NCBI RefSeq assembly: GCF_002150505.1
Contig: NZ_MSSV01000020.1
Coordinates: 1-64,000, forward strand
DNA length: 64,000 nt
Direction: 5' to 3'
DNA from: Algoriphagus ratkowskyi
GTDB lineage: Bacteria; Bacteroidota; Bacteroidia; Cytophagales; Cyclobacteriaceae
The position numbers and the translations under genes were made by a program. Positions 8,045 to 16,460 of this stretch are shown here, piece after piece; position 1 is the first letter of the stretch; the number at the start of each line of letters is the position of its first letter. The notes below the pieces were generated by a model. It searched no databases. It was not told where the DNA came from and saw nothing but the letters and a program-made list of their open reading frames with translations.

Positions 8045-8842
8045 ATGAATAACCTAGCTCAACCCTACCCAATCTCTCCTGAAGCCAAAGCTTTTTATCA
8101 GGAAAATAACTACATCAAACTCAAGCAGGTGCTAAGTCCTGAGGAGGTCGCACATTTCTCTGAAGTGATTTCAGCTGAAGTTCAGCGGAAGAACACACAG
8201 GAAAAACTTATTGAGGAGCGGGATACCTACAGCAAGGCATTCTTGCAGATTTTCAATTTATGGACGGAGAGCGAAGAGGTCAAGAAATTTGTGATGAGCA
8301 AGCGCTTGGCTCAGATAGCTTCAGATTTGATGGGTTGCGAGCAGGTCAGGATTTACCATGATCAGGCTTTATTCAAAGAGGCTGGTGGAGGAATTACACC
8401 ATGGCATGCCGATCAGTATTACTGGCCAATAGATACAAATAACACGATTACGGCCTGGATTCCGCTTCAGGCAACTCCGCTAGAAATGGGGCCGCTGGAG
8501 TTTTCTGCCAAAAGTCAGCAGATTGTTTTCGGTAGAGATCTGCAGATAGGAGATGACTCTGAAGTTCAAATCAAGCAGAATCTTCGTGTCAACAATTTTG
8601 AGCATGTGATCGAAGCATTTGATTTGGGCGAAGTAAGCTTCCACTCAGGATGGGTTTTCCATCGTGCCGGAGCCAACCAAACTGATCAAATGAGAAAAGT
8701 GATGACAATCATCTACATGGATGCTAAAGCCAAATTGATGAATCCCAAGAATGATAACCAGATCCATGATTGGAATACCTGGTGTCCGGGAGCAAAGATC
8801 GGAGAGGTGATCGATACGGAATTGAATCCTATTGCAGGGTGA
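8045..8842 (+). CDS. Phytanoyl-CoA dioxygenase (PhyH) family protein
   Basis: The 265-aa product has the double-stranded beta-helix signature of non-haem Fe(II)/2-oxoglutarate oxygenases: H121-A-D123 in PWHADQYYW, distal H206 in FHSGWVFHRAGAN, and R217 as the likely 2-oxoglutarate anchor. Length and layout fit bacterial PhyH-family enzymes, whose substrates range from lipids to small alcohols and amino-acid derivatives; this substrate is unknown. There is no signal peptide, so cytoplasmic. The last 32 codons are duplicated, with mostly synonymous differences, in a gene remnant at 10282-10377, showing that a second paralogue once lay nearby. Confidence 0.85.
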   Translation: MNNLAQPYPISPEAKAFYQENNYIKLKQVLSPEEVAHFSEVISAEVQRKNTQEKLIEERDTYSKAFLQIFNLWTESEEVKKFVMSKRLAQIASDLMGCEQVRIYHDQALFKEAGGGITPWHADQYYWPIDTNNTITAWIPLQATPLEMGPLEFSAKSQQIVFGRDLQIGDDSEVQIKQNLRVNNFEHVIEAFDLGEVSFHSGWVFHRAGANQTDQMRKVMTIIYMDAKAKLMNPKNDNQIHDWNTWCPGAKIGEVIDTELNPIAG

Positions 8843-8989
8843 TTTTTACTAATGATTAGCAGATTTGCGATGGGCTTTTTTTCCGCCAAAATGCCCATGC
8901 AGAGAACCATACTTTCTACAACTACACTATAGTTTATTGAGAAAGAAACCCTTTCTATTGATAATGTGCTTTTAAAAAATGGCCTTTAA

Positions 8990-10081
8990 TCAATTTGGAA
9001 TAGCATTAAAAGTAACAGTAAAAGTGGTCCCAACATTTTCTTTGCTTTCTACTTCAATTTGTCCACCCATTTCTTCAATTTGATTTTTGGTGATAAATAA
9101 GCCTATGCCTTGAGCGTCCGAATTACCGTGAAAGGTTTTATACATTCCGAATAAATCTGCTCCGTGTTTTTCTAAATCTATTCCTTTACCATTATCCTTT
9201 ACTTTTAGAATTGTTTTGCCCAACTCCTGGGTACAGGATACTTCAACTATTGGAGGCTTGGTCTGCTGTCTATATTTGATTGCATTTGTCAACAAATTCA
9301 AAATAATACTTTCCATATACACAGGATTTGCCAGTACGTTAATTATAATGTCTATCGTGTTAGTAATAATTGCATTGGAGGTGTGAATTTGAACGAGCAA
9401 AGTCATTTTAGTTTTTTCGACAAGTTCATTCAGATTAATTAGTTCCGGATTTAATTTAGCGAGGTTTTGTGATCTTGTAATTTCATTTAAATGGTTAACC
9501 GTTCTACTAAATTCTTTTGAAATAACTTTAAGTAATTCAAACATCTCACTTTTTTCATCTTCTGATGAAGCCTGGTTGATTAAATCGAGAATAGATGAGA
9601 TGTTATTGGCGTAAGATTTTAAATCGTGAGAAACGATATTGGAAAAATTTAAAAGCCGTTTATTTTGCTCATTCACTCTATGATTTGATTTGAGCAATTC
9701 TATTTCCAATAATTTCAATGATGATACATCGGCAACATGGACATAAAAACCCACTACCTCTCCATTTACAATATCTGGGTAATAATTTGCTAAAGAATGT
9801 CGGGTACCGCCTGTGGGTGTGGGGATTTCTCTTTCAAAAGTTTGAACTTCTCCTTTCAAAACAGCAGAAATAAAAGGTAGATTCATTTCGTATAAAGTCC
9901 CCAACAGTTCTTTAACAGTGATTTTGTCTATCATCTCCTCCTGCGTTTTCCCGAACCAATCTATATAGGCAGAGTTTGCAAAACGACAAACTAGATTTTT
10001 GTCCCAATAGGCCAACATCGCAGTAATATGGTCTGCCACCTTTAATTCAAAAATTTTTGTTCTTAGTTTTTTAGTGTCCAT
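8990..10081 (-). CDS. PAS-domain sensor histidine kinase (soluble)
   Basis: The 363-aa protein has an N-terminal PAS domain (about residues 15-125, with ANSAYIDWFGKTQEEMI and VVGFYVHVADVS). A short helix follows, then the dimerisation/phosphoacceptor domain with H152 in SNIVSHDLKSYANN, and a C-terminal HATPase domain (N box LNLLTNAIKYR, G1 KDNGKGID, G2 QGIGLFITKNQ). No membrane segment is seen, so it should sense a cytosolic signal. No cognate response regulator is adjacent. The gene lies between the intact dioxygenase gene and the 3' remnant of a second one, so this segment may have been rearranged. Confidence 0.88.
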   Translation of the reverse strand: MDTKKLRTKIFELKVADHITAMLAYWDKNLVCRFANSAYIDWFGKTQEEMIDKITVKELLGTLYEMNLPFISAVLKGEVQTFEREIPTPTGGTRHSLANYYPDIVNGEVVGFYVHVADVSSLKLLEIELLKSNHRVNEQNKRLLNFSNIVSHDLKSYANNISSILDLINQASSEDEKSEMFELLKVISKEFSRTVNHLNEITRSQNLAKLNPELINLNELVEKTKMTLLVQIHTSNAIITNTIDIIINVLANPVYMESIILNLLTNAIKYRQQTKPPIVEVSCTQELGKTILKVKDNGKGIDLEKHGADLFGMYKTFHGNSDAQGIGLFITKNQIEEMGGQIEVESKENVGTTFTVTFNAIPN

Positions 10082-10110
10082 GCTTGTCTTTTAGACCTGC
10101 CTATAAAATC

Positions 10111-10257
10111 TGTACGTCCACAACAAGTTGAGTATATTTTCTATATATCTATTATTTTAATCTCTCCAAAACCTCAGCTTTTATCAACCGAAGATTCAAT
10201 CCTTGTAGAAATAAAGTTTTAAGTTGTCATTCAGACCTTATTTAGCTTTTTCGTAGT
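10111..10257 (+). repeat. Outer direct repeat B flanking the defence operon, left copy
   Basis: This 147-bp stretch aligns by eye with 16461-16617 in the same orientation. Shared blocks are GTAYGTCCAMAA-like starts, TATATCT(A)TTATTTTA, TCTCTCC, CAGCTTT, GAAGATTC, AAGTTTTA and TTTTTYGTAGTA. Divergence is substantial, perhaps a third of positions, estimated visually. The pair encloses the dioxygenase remnant and the five-gene operon. Confidence 0.5.
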
Positions 10258-10281
10258 AAAGGTGGCTTACACCAAGTTAGA

Positions 10282-10377
10282 GATAACCAGATCCATGATT
10301 GGAATACCTGGTGCCCAGGAGCGAAAATCGGCGAGGTGATCAATACGGAATTGAATCCTATTGCGGGGGATTTTTAA
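10282..10377 (+). pseudogene. 3' remnant of a second phytanoyl-CoA dioxygenase gene
   Basis: The reading frame DNQIHDWNTWCPGAKIGEVI, then NTELNPIAGDF and TAA, matches the C terminus of the gene at 8045, whose last codons lie at 8754-8844. Most base differences are synonymous (for example tgt/tgc, ccg/cca, gca/gcg, aag/aaa, gga/ggc), with one D-to-N change. That pattern suggests a paralogue that was once under selection rather than a fresh duplication. Everything upstream of this scrap is missing. Confidence 0.8.
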
Positions 10378-10543
10378 CGGTTCTCTGTTATACCCATGCA
10401 GAGATTTTCACCATTAACCTTCCCACGAGGAACTGATCTTTAAAATTACCACTATATCTTCGCCCTTCTTTTACTGTCGTCTGTTGTGTCGGTTTTGTTG
10501 CTTTGGCTTGGAGGCTCTTTTGCAAAACTTGGGTTGTGAGTAG

Positions 10544-10583
10544 GCTTGAGCTCTTTTGCAATTGTGGCACCAATAGCGTTGGC
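10544..10583 (-). repeat. Inner direct repeat A, left copy, abutting the methylase stop codon
   Basis: On the minus strand it reads GCCAACGCT, a variable spacer, then AAAAGAGCTCAAGC, directly after the methylase stop codon. The same ordered blocks occur at 16357-16390 upstream of the operon. A half copy (TTTGCAAAAGAGCCTCCAAG) lies at about 10508-10530. The interval 10378-10543 otherwise holds only unassigned sequence. Confidence 0.5.
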
Positions 10584-12422
10584 TTATTTTACTTTTAATT
10601 CATACTTATCCTCAAAAAATTCATTCAATAAATTTTGATCACCCTCTTCAATTAAGAATTTCTTTTCCTTATCACTAAGCTCACAAATCCCAAAATTATT
10701 AATGTAATTTCCGTTCAAAGAATAATAGTCAGATGAGTAAGGCTTACTAGTTGTCTTTATGTAGTACCAAAAAATATTAGACTCCATTATTTTCTTAATT
10801 ATTTCCATTTCTGTCTCCGAACTACCTACAACTGCTAATCCGTTGTAAAAAAGCAAGTCGTCATCAGAGTTAATAATATAATTTGGAGTTCTGTCTGAGT
10901 ACTTTGGGAAGAACATTTTGTTTTTAATTTTCTCTAATGATTGTGTTCGTCCAAAAGCAAACCAGTTTTCATAGTTTCCTTTTCCTTTGTCTCTTTCTCC
11001 TAAAATCTTTCTTTTGTTTTGAAAATATTTATAAGCTTCTGGATAATTTTCCTTCATTAATTTCTCATCAAGAAGTTTGGGTTTTTCTTCATGGTCGTAT
11101 GGGAAGATAACTTTCTCTTTGAGCCTGTTCAAGCTTATCTCTCGACTTAACTTATTTGAATTGACAATGTCCTTACAGATATCTTTTTCAATTCTATACA
11201 GACTACCATTTTGCAGATAGAAATAGTTTTCGTCTTCGTCCACTGGTCTAAAAATGTAAATGTCATTTTTTAGGGTTGCAATACCATGTCTCGTTTGGTA
11301 AATTTCACCAAATGGAATTCCTGTTGATTCAATTTTGGAAATGGTTTTATTATCTTTTAAATTCCAACCTTTTTTTGAATCGAGAATTCCATAGTTTATC
11401 CTTTTAAAGGACTGTTTTCCTTTTAAATATTTGCTTTCAGACTGCTTATATAAAATAAAATTTTGCTTTCTATTTTCAATGAAACAAATACAAGTATAGG
11501 TGTTTTTCGATTTAAAAACCTGTTCAGAACCGAAGTCTATAATTGAAATAGCAAGTTCTTTTCTTTGAAAATATTCTCTTAATGCTCTTCCGTTCAGACT
11601 TTTGAAAAATGAATTCATTGTAATGAATCCTAGAACGCCATTATTAGCTAAATTTTCAATTGCAATTTGGAAGAATGGTATGTAAAGGTCTGAATTACCT
11701 GATTGACAAACTTCCCAGTTTTTTAATTTCTCCTTAGTTTCTATGTCAAGATTCCTTGCACAAACATAAGGTGGGTTTCCAAGTATGATTGAAAACCCGT
11801 TGAAGTCGCTAATTTTATTCGTCCAATGAAAATCTAGAGAGTCTCCTTGAAACAATTTGAACTCAAATTTTTCTATATCTTCTCCTGATTGCAGAGCCAA
11901 TAAAGAGAGAAGCAACTTAGTTCGGTTAACGGAATATTCTTGGATGTCTAAACCGAAGATATGATTTCGATATATTTCTGAGTAGGTTTTATCGGTTCTC
12001 TTTTTTAATTCAATGGATGCATTGAACAAAAAGCCACCGCAACCCATTGCGATGTCAGATATTTTAAGAGAATCATCTATGGAGTTGATTTTCTTAAACG
12101 CTTCTGAAACAATAAATGTCCTGATTTTTTGAGGTGTATAAATAGCACCGTTTATAATTCTATCAGCAGGTGAGATAACAAATTCAAATAGTTCGATGAG
12201 TTCTTCGAATCCAAATGCTTTTGTATCTGCATAAATCGCTGATACAAATTCAAGAAGTGATGAGTGTTCGTCCTTACTTTCGCTGTTAATAGAATATTCT
12301 TTGAGAAGCTTATTTTTCTTTGTCTTTAATTTGTTGATTTCAAGAAATGCAGAAATAATAAGACTGTCCACATCTTTTGGGGTTGTAGAATATTTACTTA
12401 AATATTTGAATGCGTTTCTCAT
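10584..12422 (-). CDS. N6-adenine DNA methyltransferase (Eco57I/TaqI type), possible type IIG-like
   Basis: The 612-aa protein carries amino-methyltransferase motifs: GAIYTPQKI (92-100, motif X-like), DIAMGCGGF (123-131, SAM-binding motif I), FGLDIQ (156-161, motif II) and catalytic NPPY (216-219, motif IV). The C-terminal half (about 330-600, with HGIATLKNDIYIF and GRTQSLEKIKNKMFFPK) resembles a TaqI-type target-recognition domain. It probably methylates adenine in a specific DNA site, marking self DNA. No nuclease motif is visible in the N-terminal 90 residues, so cleavage would fall to the HNH partner. Its ATG overlaps the stop of the HNH gene (ATGA), showing tight operon coupling. The gene is visibly AT-rich. 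Confidence 0.88.
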   Translation of the reverse strand: MRNAFKYLSKYSTTPKDVDSLIISAFLEINKLKTKKNKLLKEYSINSESKDEHSSLLEFVSAIYADTKAFGFEELIELFEFVISPADRIINGAIYTPQKIRTFIVSEAFKKINSIDDSLKISDIAMGCGGFLFNASIELKKRTDKTYSEIYRNHIFGLDIQEYSVNRTKLLLSLLALQSGEDIEKFEFKLFQGDSLDFHWTNKISDFNGFSIILGNPPYVCARNLDIETKEKLKNWEVCQSGNSDLYIPFFQIAIENLANNGVLGFITMNSFFKSLNGRALREYFQRKELAISIIDFGSEQVFKSKNTYTCICFIENRKQNFILYKQSESKYLKGKQSFKRINYGILDSKKGWNLKDNKTISKIESTGIPFGEIYQTRHGIATLKNDIYIFRPVDEDENYFYLQNGSLYRIEKDICKDIVNSNKLSREISLNRLKEKVIFPYDHEEKPKLLDEKLMKENYPEAYKYFQNKRKILGERDKGKGNYENWFAFGRTQSLEKIKNKMFFPKYSDRTPNYIINSDDDLLFYNGLAVVGSSETEMEIIKKIMESNIFWYYIKTTSKPYSSDYYSLNGNYINNFGICELSDKEKKFLIEEGDQNLLNEFFEDKYELKVK

Positions 12423-12979
12423 TGAATAGCTCTTAAATGCTTCTTATAATCATTATATTTAAACGATACGGCCAAATACAACTCTTTTGCTACTGGGTTA
12501 TCTAATTCCTCAATTAATTTTTGAAGTAAGAACATTTTCTGTTCAAGTTGGTCTAGCATCCAAATTATACTATGTCTTTTTAGGTATAATTTTAATTTTA
12601 TGTACATATACCTAGCTACTTCGGATTCTTCTCTTGGGTAAATATTACCTAACTCATCTCTATAGAAATGAGCGTTATAATCTTCATCTACTGGGTCAAG
12701 GTATGAGCCTACATCATCACTTTTAGCTCTGTTAACATAAGAACACGAATAAACCAGATTCTTGTATTCTGTTTCTAAATCTGGGAATTTAGATTTAGGT
12801 TTAAAATGATCGATTTGAAAATTTGTTTTGCCGCCAAACCAAAAATCCAGACAATATGTATATCCACATCTATTTTTAAAATCTTGAGCAAGGGAGTCTT
12901 TGTATCGTCTGTAGTCTGACAATTTCTTTCCTGAATATGATCTTACAGGTGATTCATTTCTAAAAATTATTTCATTCAT
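12419..12979 (-). CDS. HNH endonuclease, PtuB-like
   Basis: The 186-aa protein has C38-GYTY-C43, then QIDH58FKPKSKFP, YKN74LVYSCSYVN83RAK, the order expected of an HNH betabetaalpha-metal nuclease. The IDHFKPKS..P....YKNL.YSC...NR.K pattern is like PtuB of Septu and the HNH partner of some retron systems. One zinc-knuckle position (the canonical second C of CxxCN) is V82 here, so the zinc site may be altered. It probably cuts DNA as the effector of the operon. It overlaps the upstream receiver gene by 8 bp and the methylase gene by 4 bp. Confidence 0.82.
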   Translation of the reverse strand: MNEIIFRNESPVRSYSGKKLSDYRRYKDSLAQDFKNRCGYTYCLDFWFGGKTNFQIDHFKPKSKFPDLETEYKNLVYSCSYVNRAKSDDVGSYLDPVDEDYNAHFYRDELGNIYPREESEVARYMYIKLKLYLKRHSIIWMLDQLEQKMFLLQKLIEELDNPVAKELYLAVSFKYNDYKKHLRAIQ

Positions 12980-13598
12980 CTTTTTTACCCAATGATTTTG
13001 CTAGTTCATCAACTTTTTTAAGAAGTTCAGAAAGTTCGGATGCTTCCTTATCATCTCTAAGAATATTTGATATTCTACTTTCTTTATCAAGTGTATTCTC
13101 TATTTTAGAGTCCAGATCAGCCAGTTCGTCTCGTTCTACAGCATCAAGTTTTCGTTTTTTACTTTCAGCAATTAATTCTAAAAGTCTTTTTTCGTCTGTT
13201 TCTAATTTATGCTTGTGTTTTTCAATTTGTGCCTTAACTCTTTCTAAGAATTGCTCCCCTTCGTCCATCTCTTTTTTTTCATAAATTATATTCACATCTT
13301 CTCCTTTTGAGATGGCATCATCTTCGTATGAGGTCAGAATGAATACAGGGAACCCTTCTCTCTTTTTTAAAAACAGGCTAACTAAATCTGTTCCGTCATA
13401 ATGAACAGTTGAGAGCTGCTCTGCAAAGTCAAAATCTGAAACTATTGCATCTACGTGATTCTCAAGTATTTCAGTGCAAGTATCTTCAATAGAATCTTTT
13501 GGAATAATTGGAACAACATCAAAAAAGTTGTACGAAAATCGCTGAAATCTTCTTGTGTCAGATTGATCTTCGTCTATATATGCTATCTTGTATTTCAT
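12972..13598 (-). CDS. Response-regulator-like receiver protein with C-terminal coiled coil
   Basis: The 208-aa protein starts with a receiver fold: acidic D9-E10-D11, predicted phospho-acceptor D55 in DAIVSDFDF, switch residues T89/S90 in FILTSYE, and K108 or K109 in IIYEKKE. After residue about 115 it is a long charged coiled coil (KRLLELIAESKKRKLDAVER onward) with no DNA-binding domain. It should receive phosphate from the dual GHKL kinase 4 bp upstream and pass the signal by protein contact, perhaps to the HNH nuclease. The lack of a helix-turn-helix argues against a transcription role. D57 is a possible alternative acceptor. Confidence 0.75.
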   Translation of the reverse strand: MKYKIAYIDEDQSDTRRFQRFSYNFFDVVPIIPKDSIEDTCTEILENHVDAIVSDFDFAEQLSTVHYDGTDLVSLFLKKREGFPVFILTSYEDDAISKGEDVNIIYEKKEMDEGEQFLERVKAQIEKHKHKLETDEKRLLELIAESKKRKLDAVERDELADLDSKIENTLDKESRISNILRDDKEASELSELLKKVDELAKSLGKKDE

Positions 13599-13602
13599 TT
13601 TC

Positions 13603-16044
13603 TTAAAGATTATGAGGTAATGTTATCTTTATTTTGAAGCTTGGTCTTGCTTGTAAAATCTCAACATCACCATTGTATTCATCAATTGTGGATTTAACAA
13701 TCCACATTCCTAAACCTGTTCCAATTTTTTCTCCTGTCTTGTCATCTCTTTTTGTAGTAAAAAAGGGCTGAAATATTTTGTTTGGTTCAGTTATTTCCTC
13801 TAAAAGGCCAGGCCCACAATCCTGATAAACAACATTAATTCCATTAGTTTCTAATGGATTAAAAGCAAAACTTAGTTTTAGTTCTCTTAAATCGCCAGAA
13901 TCTTTCCTTTTATATGCATCTACTGAATTGGTGATTAGATTATTAAAGATTCCATCTAAGTCAATTTCGTGTCCTCTAAAATTTACTTCAGTAAACTTCC
14001 ACTTATCTATTGTTAATTTGATATTTCTTCTCGATAAGAGAGGACTCCATATTTTTTCCAAACCTTCAATGTAAGTGACCATATTTATTATTCTACGAGT
14101 CCTCTTATCCTTTCTTACTGATGAAATTGAAAAATCAAGCCAAGATTTTAATCTTTCGTCCTGTTTACGCATATCCGAAAGCATTACATATGGGTCAAAA
14201 AAGTCAGGAAGCTCTTTTAGCTTATTAATATCAATTACTTGCAGTAAGACACTTTTAAGTTCCTCTGTTCTTGGAAGGATACTGTCAGTATGGTTTCTGA
14301 ATTCGTGAGCAAATGATGTAACGATTAAACCTGCGCTAGCCAGTACCCTTAAAATTTTTTGTTCATCCTGTAGCTCCTCAATATCCTCTTTATATGCTTC
14401 AATTGCATTTATTAAAGTGTCTTTATCTACACTAGGGTCTGAAGAGTCAGAATTATTTTTTTTGTCTTTTTTATTTTTGATTATTCTATCTGCTTCCTCT
14501 TTTGCTTTGGCCTTTTTGTTATTCTCGTCATAAATCTTTTTAAGAGTCATCATTATTTGATTTCTATCTTGCTCAAAGATTTCAATTACTGATTTTAATA
14601 TCTCCTTAAAAAGTGTAAAAGTGTCGTTCTCTTGAAGTCCTTCACGGCTCGATTTATCTTCAAAATTGATATTATCAATTCTTGAGATATTTACAATTCC
14701 ATAAACTTGTTGTGGTCTAACTCGATATCCAGGTCTTGTAACTGTTGGATTACTTAAAGCTCTTTTACCCAAGTCTAACCAGTCAAAAGAACTACTTTTT
14801 GTTTCACCGTATGGGCGAACTCTGAAATTATCTCTAAAAATTTTGATGCCGCCAAATTTGTCTAACCAATTTGTTCGAATACTATAATTTACGGACTTAT
14901 AAGGGTATTTACCAACCTCTTCATCCTTTTCCTGACCTCCACCTCTTTTCATAAAATAAAATGAAAATGTAAAAGCTCCAATTTTACGTAGATTGTTATT
15001 CTTATCAATTCCTTTATATCCTGCTATTAGTGTTTCTAGCTTAGTGTTTATCTCAAATTCGCCTTTTTCAAATGCACTAAATTGGTATTGAGGTTCATTG
15101 AGTTTTGATTTTTCAAAAAATCCAATTCTTTTTAAGTCGCCAAAATTTAATTCATTTCGTGAAACGCTAATTGTTACGGACTGACTATCGTTTACTGTTG
15201 CAGAAACTTTGTAATCATAGTCGTCACATAATGTTGGTAAAACCTTTCCGTACTTATCAGGCTCTAAGGTACTGTAAAGGAATAATTGAAAAATATTTGT
15301 TTCTAAAGGAGGTACTAAAATCTCTAAATTAGAATACAGTGATTGAGTAGCTCTTTCCTCCCAAGTGTCTTTAAGTTTTTCAATTGAAATTAGAGTCCCC
15401 TTTTCTTCTTTCCAATGGTCAATAATAGGCTCTTTGAGTCCAGTAAAATTTTGCATTTCAATAATTTCACCCCAAAAATCACTATTTCCGATTTGAAGAG
15501 TTGCTTTAATATCTGATATTACTGCTCCTGAGTTTTCAAATTGATTCCAATCTACATCCCAAACTAAACTTTCAGAATCTAACGTTTTGGTTAGCATAAC
15601 ACTGGATTTGCCGAGTCGGTCTAATGCGAATCTTCCTATGCCTTTAGCTCCTGTTTTTATTCTCGACTTAGTTTTGAAATTAACTTTCTTATCATCAGTT
15701 CCAATAGTCATCCATTGGTTTCGAATGATTTTTTCTGTCATTCCATCACCATTATCTAATATTCGAATACTGTCATTTACTGGGTCTATAATTATAATAC
15801 AAATTGATGCGTCTGCATCATAGCTGTTTTTTACTAATTCTATTATGGCACCTTCTGCATTTGCAAAGTTTTCTTGTCCAATGAGACGAGCTGTTCTCGC
15901 AGAAACCGTAAACGGTATTTGAGTAATTTCTAACTTTTCGATTTCCCCTTTAATGGATGCAATCAAAACACTATCAGGCTGTGGCTTCTGAATTTCTTCG
16001 GAAAGCTTTTTCTTAAGTTCTAAGATTTGAGTAGCGTTATCCAT
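13603..16044 (-). CDS. Dual GHKL protein: N-terminal MORC/Hsp90-like ATPase fused to a C-terminal histidine kinase
   Basis: The 813-aa protein has two ATP-binding GHKL folds. The first (about 45-200) has N box IIELVKNSYDADAS (E69, N73, D76), G1 LDNGDGM (96-102) and TGAKGIGRFALDRLG (131-145), as in Hsp90, MutL and prokaryotic MORC-like ATPases. A charged coiled coil (about 505-570) leads to a kinase core with FAHEFRNH (H580 as likely phospho-acceptor), N box FNNLITNSVDAY (about 700-711), DCGPGL (742-747) and GTGLGMWIVK (775-784). It has no membrane segment. It probably senses DNA or a phage-induced change and signals to the receiver encoded next. MORC-like GHKL ATPases are known from restriction-modification neighbourhoods (Iyer, Abhiman and Aravind); fusion with a histidine kinase is the unusual part. 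Confidence 0.85.
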   Translation of the reverse strand: MDNATQILELKKKLSEEIQKPQPDSVLIASIKGEIEKLEITQIPFTVSARTARLIGQENFANAEGAIIELVKNSYDADASICIIIIDPVNDSIRILDNGDGMTEKIIRNQWMTIGTDDKKVNFKTKSRIKTGAKGIGRFALDRLGKSSVMLTKTLDSESLVWDVDWNQFENSGAVISDIKATLQIGNSDFWGEIIEMQNFTGLKEPIIDHWKEEKGTLISIEKLKDTWEERATQSLYSNLEILVPPLETNIFQLFLYSTLEPDKYGKVLPTLCDDYDYKVSATVNDSQSVTISVSRNELNFGDLKRIGFFEKSKLNEPQYQFSAFEKGEFEINTKLETLIAGYKGIDKNNNLRKIGAFTFSFYFMKRGGGQEKDEEVGKYPYKSVNYSIRTNWLDKFGGIKIFRDNFRVRPYGETKSSSFDWLDLGKRALSNPTVTRPGYRVRPQQVYGIVNISRIDNINFEDKSSREGLQENDTFTLFKEILKSVIEIFEQDRNQIMMTLKKIYDENNKKAKAKEEADRIIKNKKDKKNNSDSSDPSVDKDTLINAIEAYKEDIEELQDEQKILRVLASAGLIVTSFAHEFRNHTDSILPRTEELKSVLLQVIDINKLKELPDFFDPYVMLSDMRKQDERLKSWLDFSISSVRKDKRTRRIINMVTYIEGLEKIWSPLLSRRNIKLTIDKWKFTEVNFRGHEIDLDGIFNNLITNSVDAYKRKDSGDLRELKLSFAFNPLETNGINVVYQDCGPGLLEEITEPNKIFQPFFTTKRDDKTGEKIGTGLGMWIVKSTIDEYNGDVEILQARPSFKIKITLPHNL

Positions 16045-16048
16045 TAAT

Positions 16049-16258
16049 CTATTTCTGTTCGTTATTTATCAAGTCAGTAATCTGGACACCAAGTAATTCA
16101 GCTATTGAAGACAATGTATTCAAAGTGGGTTGTACATCATTAGTACACCATCTTGAAATTGTTGCTTCATTCTTTCCAAGTTGTTCAGCAAGCCATTTAC
16201 TGCTAAGGTTCTTCTCAACCAGCACTACCTTGATTCTATTTATTGCTTTTCGGCTCAT
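16049..16258 (-). CDS. XRE-family helix-turn-helix regulator (C-protein-like)
   Basis: The 69-aa protein is almost entirely a Cro/C1-type HTH: LVEKNLSSKWLAEQLGKNEATISRWCTNDVQPTLNTLSSIAELLGVQITDLI. The size and position, 4 bp upstream of the dual GHKL gene as first gene of the operon, match controller proteins of restriction-modification systems. It probably autoregulates the operon. A -7 box candidate lies about 20 bp upstream. Confidence 0.88.
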   Translation of the reverse strand: MSRKAINRIKVVLVEKNLSSKWLAEQLGKNEATISRWCTNDVQPTLNTLSSIAELLGVQITDLINNEQK

Positions 16259-16275
16259 GTAAATTGCATTCGGTA

Positions 16276-16283
16276 CAAAGATA
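16276..16283 (-). promoter_or_regulatory. Candidate Bacteroidota -7 promoter box for the defence operon
   Basis: On the minus strand this reads TATCTTTG, a match to the Bacteroidota -7 consensus TAnnTTTG, 17 bp before the XRE start codon. No convincing -33 TTTG box was found at the normal spacing, so confidence is limited. Confidence 0.4.
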
Positions 16284-16356
16284 TTGATTTTATATGAAAC
16301 TGATTCGTTTTTCAGTATGTGCGTTGGAGCAAAAGAAAATGTGCTGCATTGGGTCG

Positions 16357-16390
16357 CCTTGAAGCTCTTTTAATTTTACGAAGCGTTGGC
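16357..16390 (-). repeat. Inner direct repeat A, right copy
   Basis: On the minus strand it reads GCCAACGCT, a spacer, AAAAGAGCTTCAAGG, the same block order and orientation as 10544-10583. It is about 100 bp upstream of the XRE gene. The surrounding stretch 16300-16460 has a short open frame on the plus strand that is not believable as a gene. Confidence 0.5.
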
Positions 16391-16460
16391 ATTTTGTCCA
16401 CGGTTTTTTGTCGGTTTATGTTTGTTCTGCCAGTCGTCTTACGCTTGCACCTAACATCTG

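Noticed and set aside
10388..10573. 61-codon minus-strand frame downstream of the methylase
   Set aside because: The translation is low in complexity and overlaps the flanking repeat A; no family resemblance.
10584..12422. Methylase as a complete single-chain type IIG restriction enzyme
   Set aside because: No PD-(D/E)XK nuclease motif is visible in the short N-terminal region, and the separate HNH gene is a better source of cleavage.
10544..16390. Repeat A as integron attC sites
   Set aside because: The core RYYYAAC and GTTRRRY sites are not properly matched and no integron integrase is present in the window.
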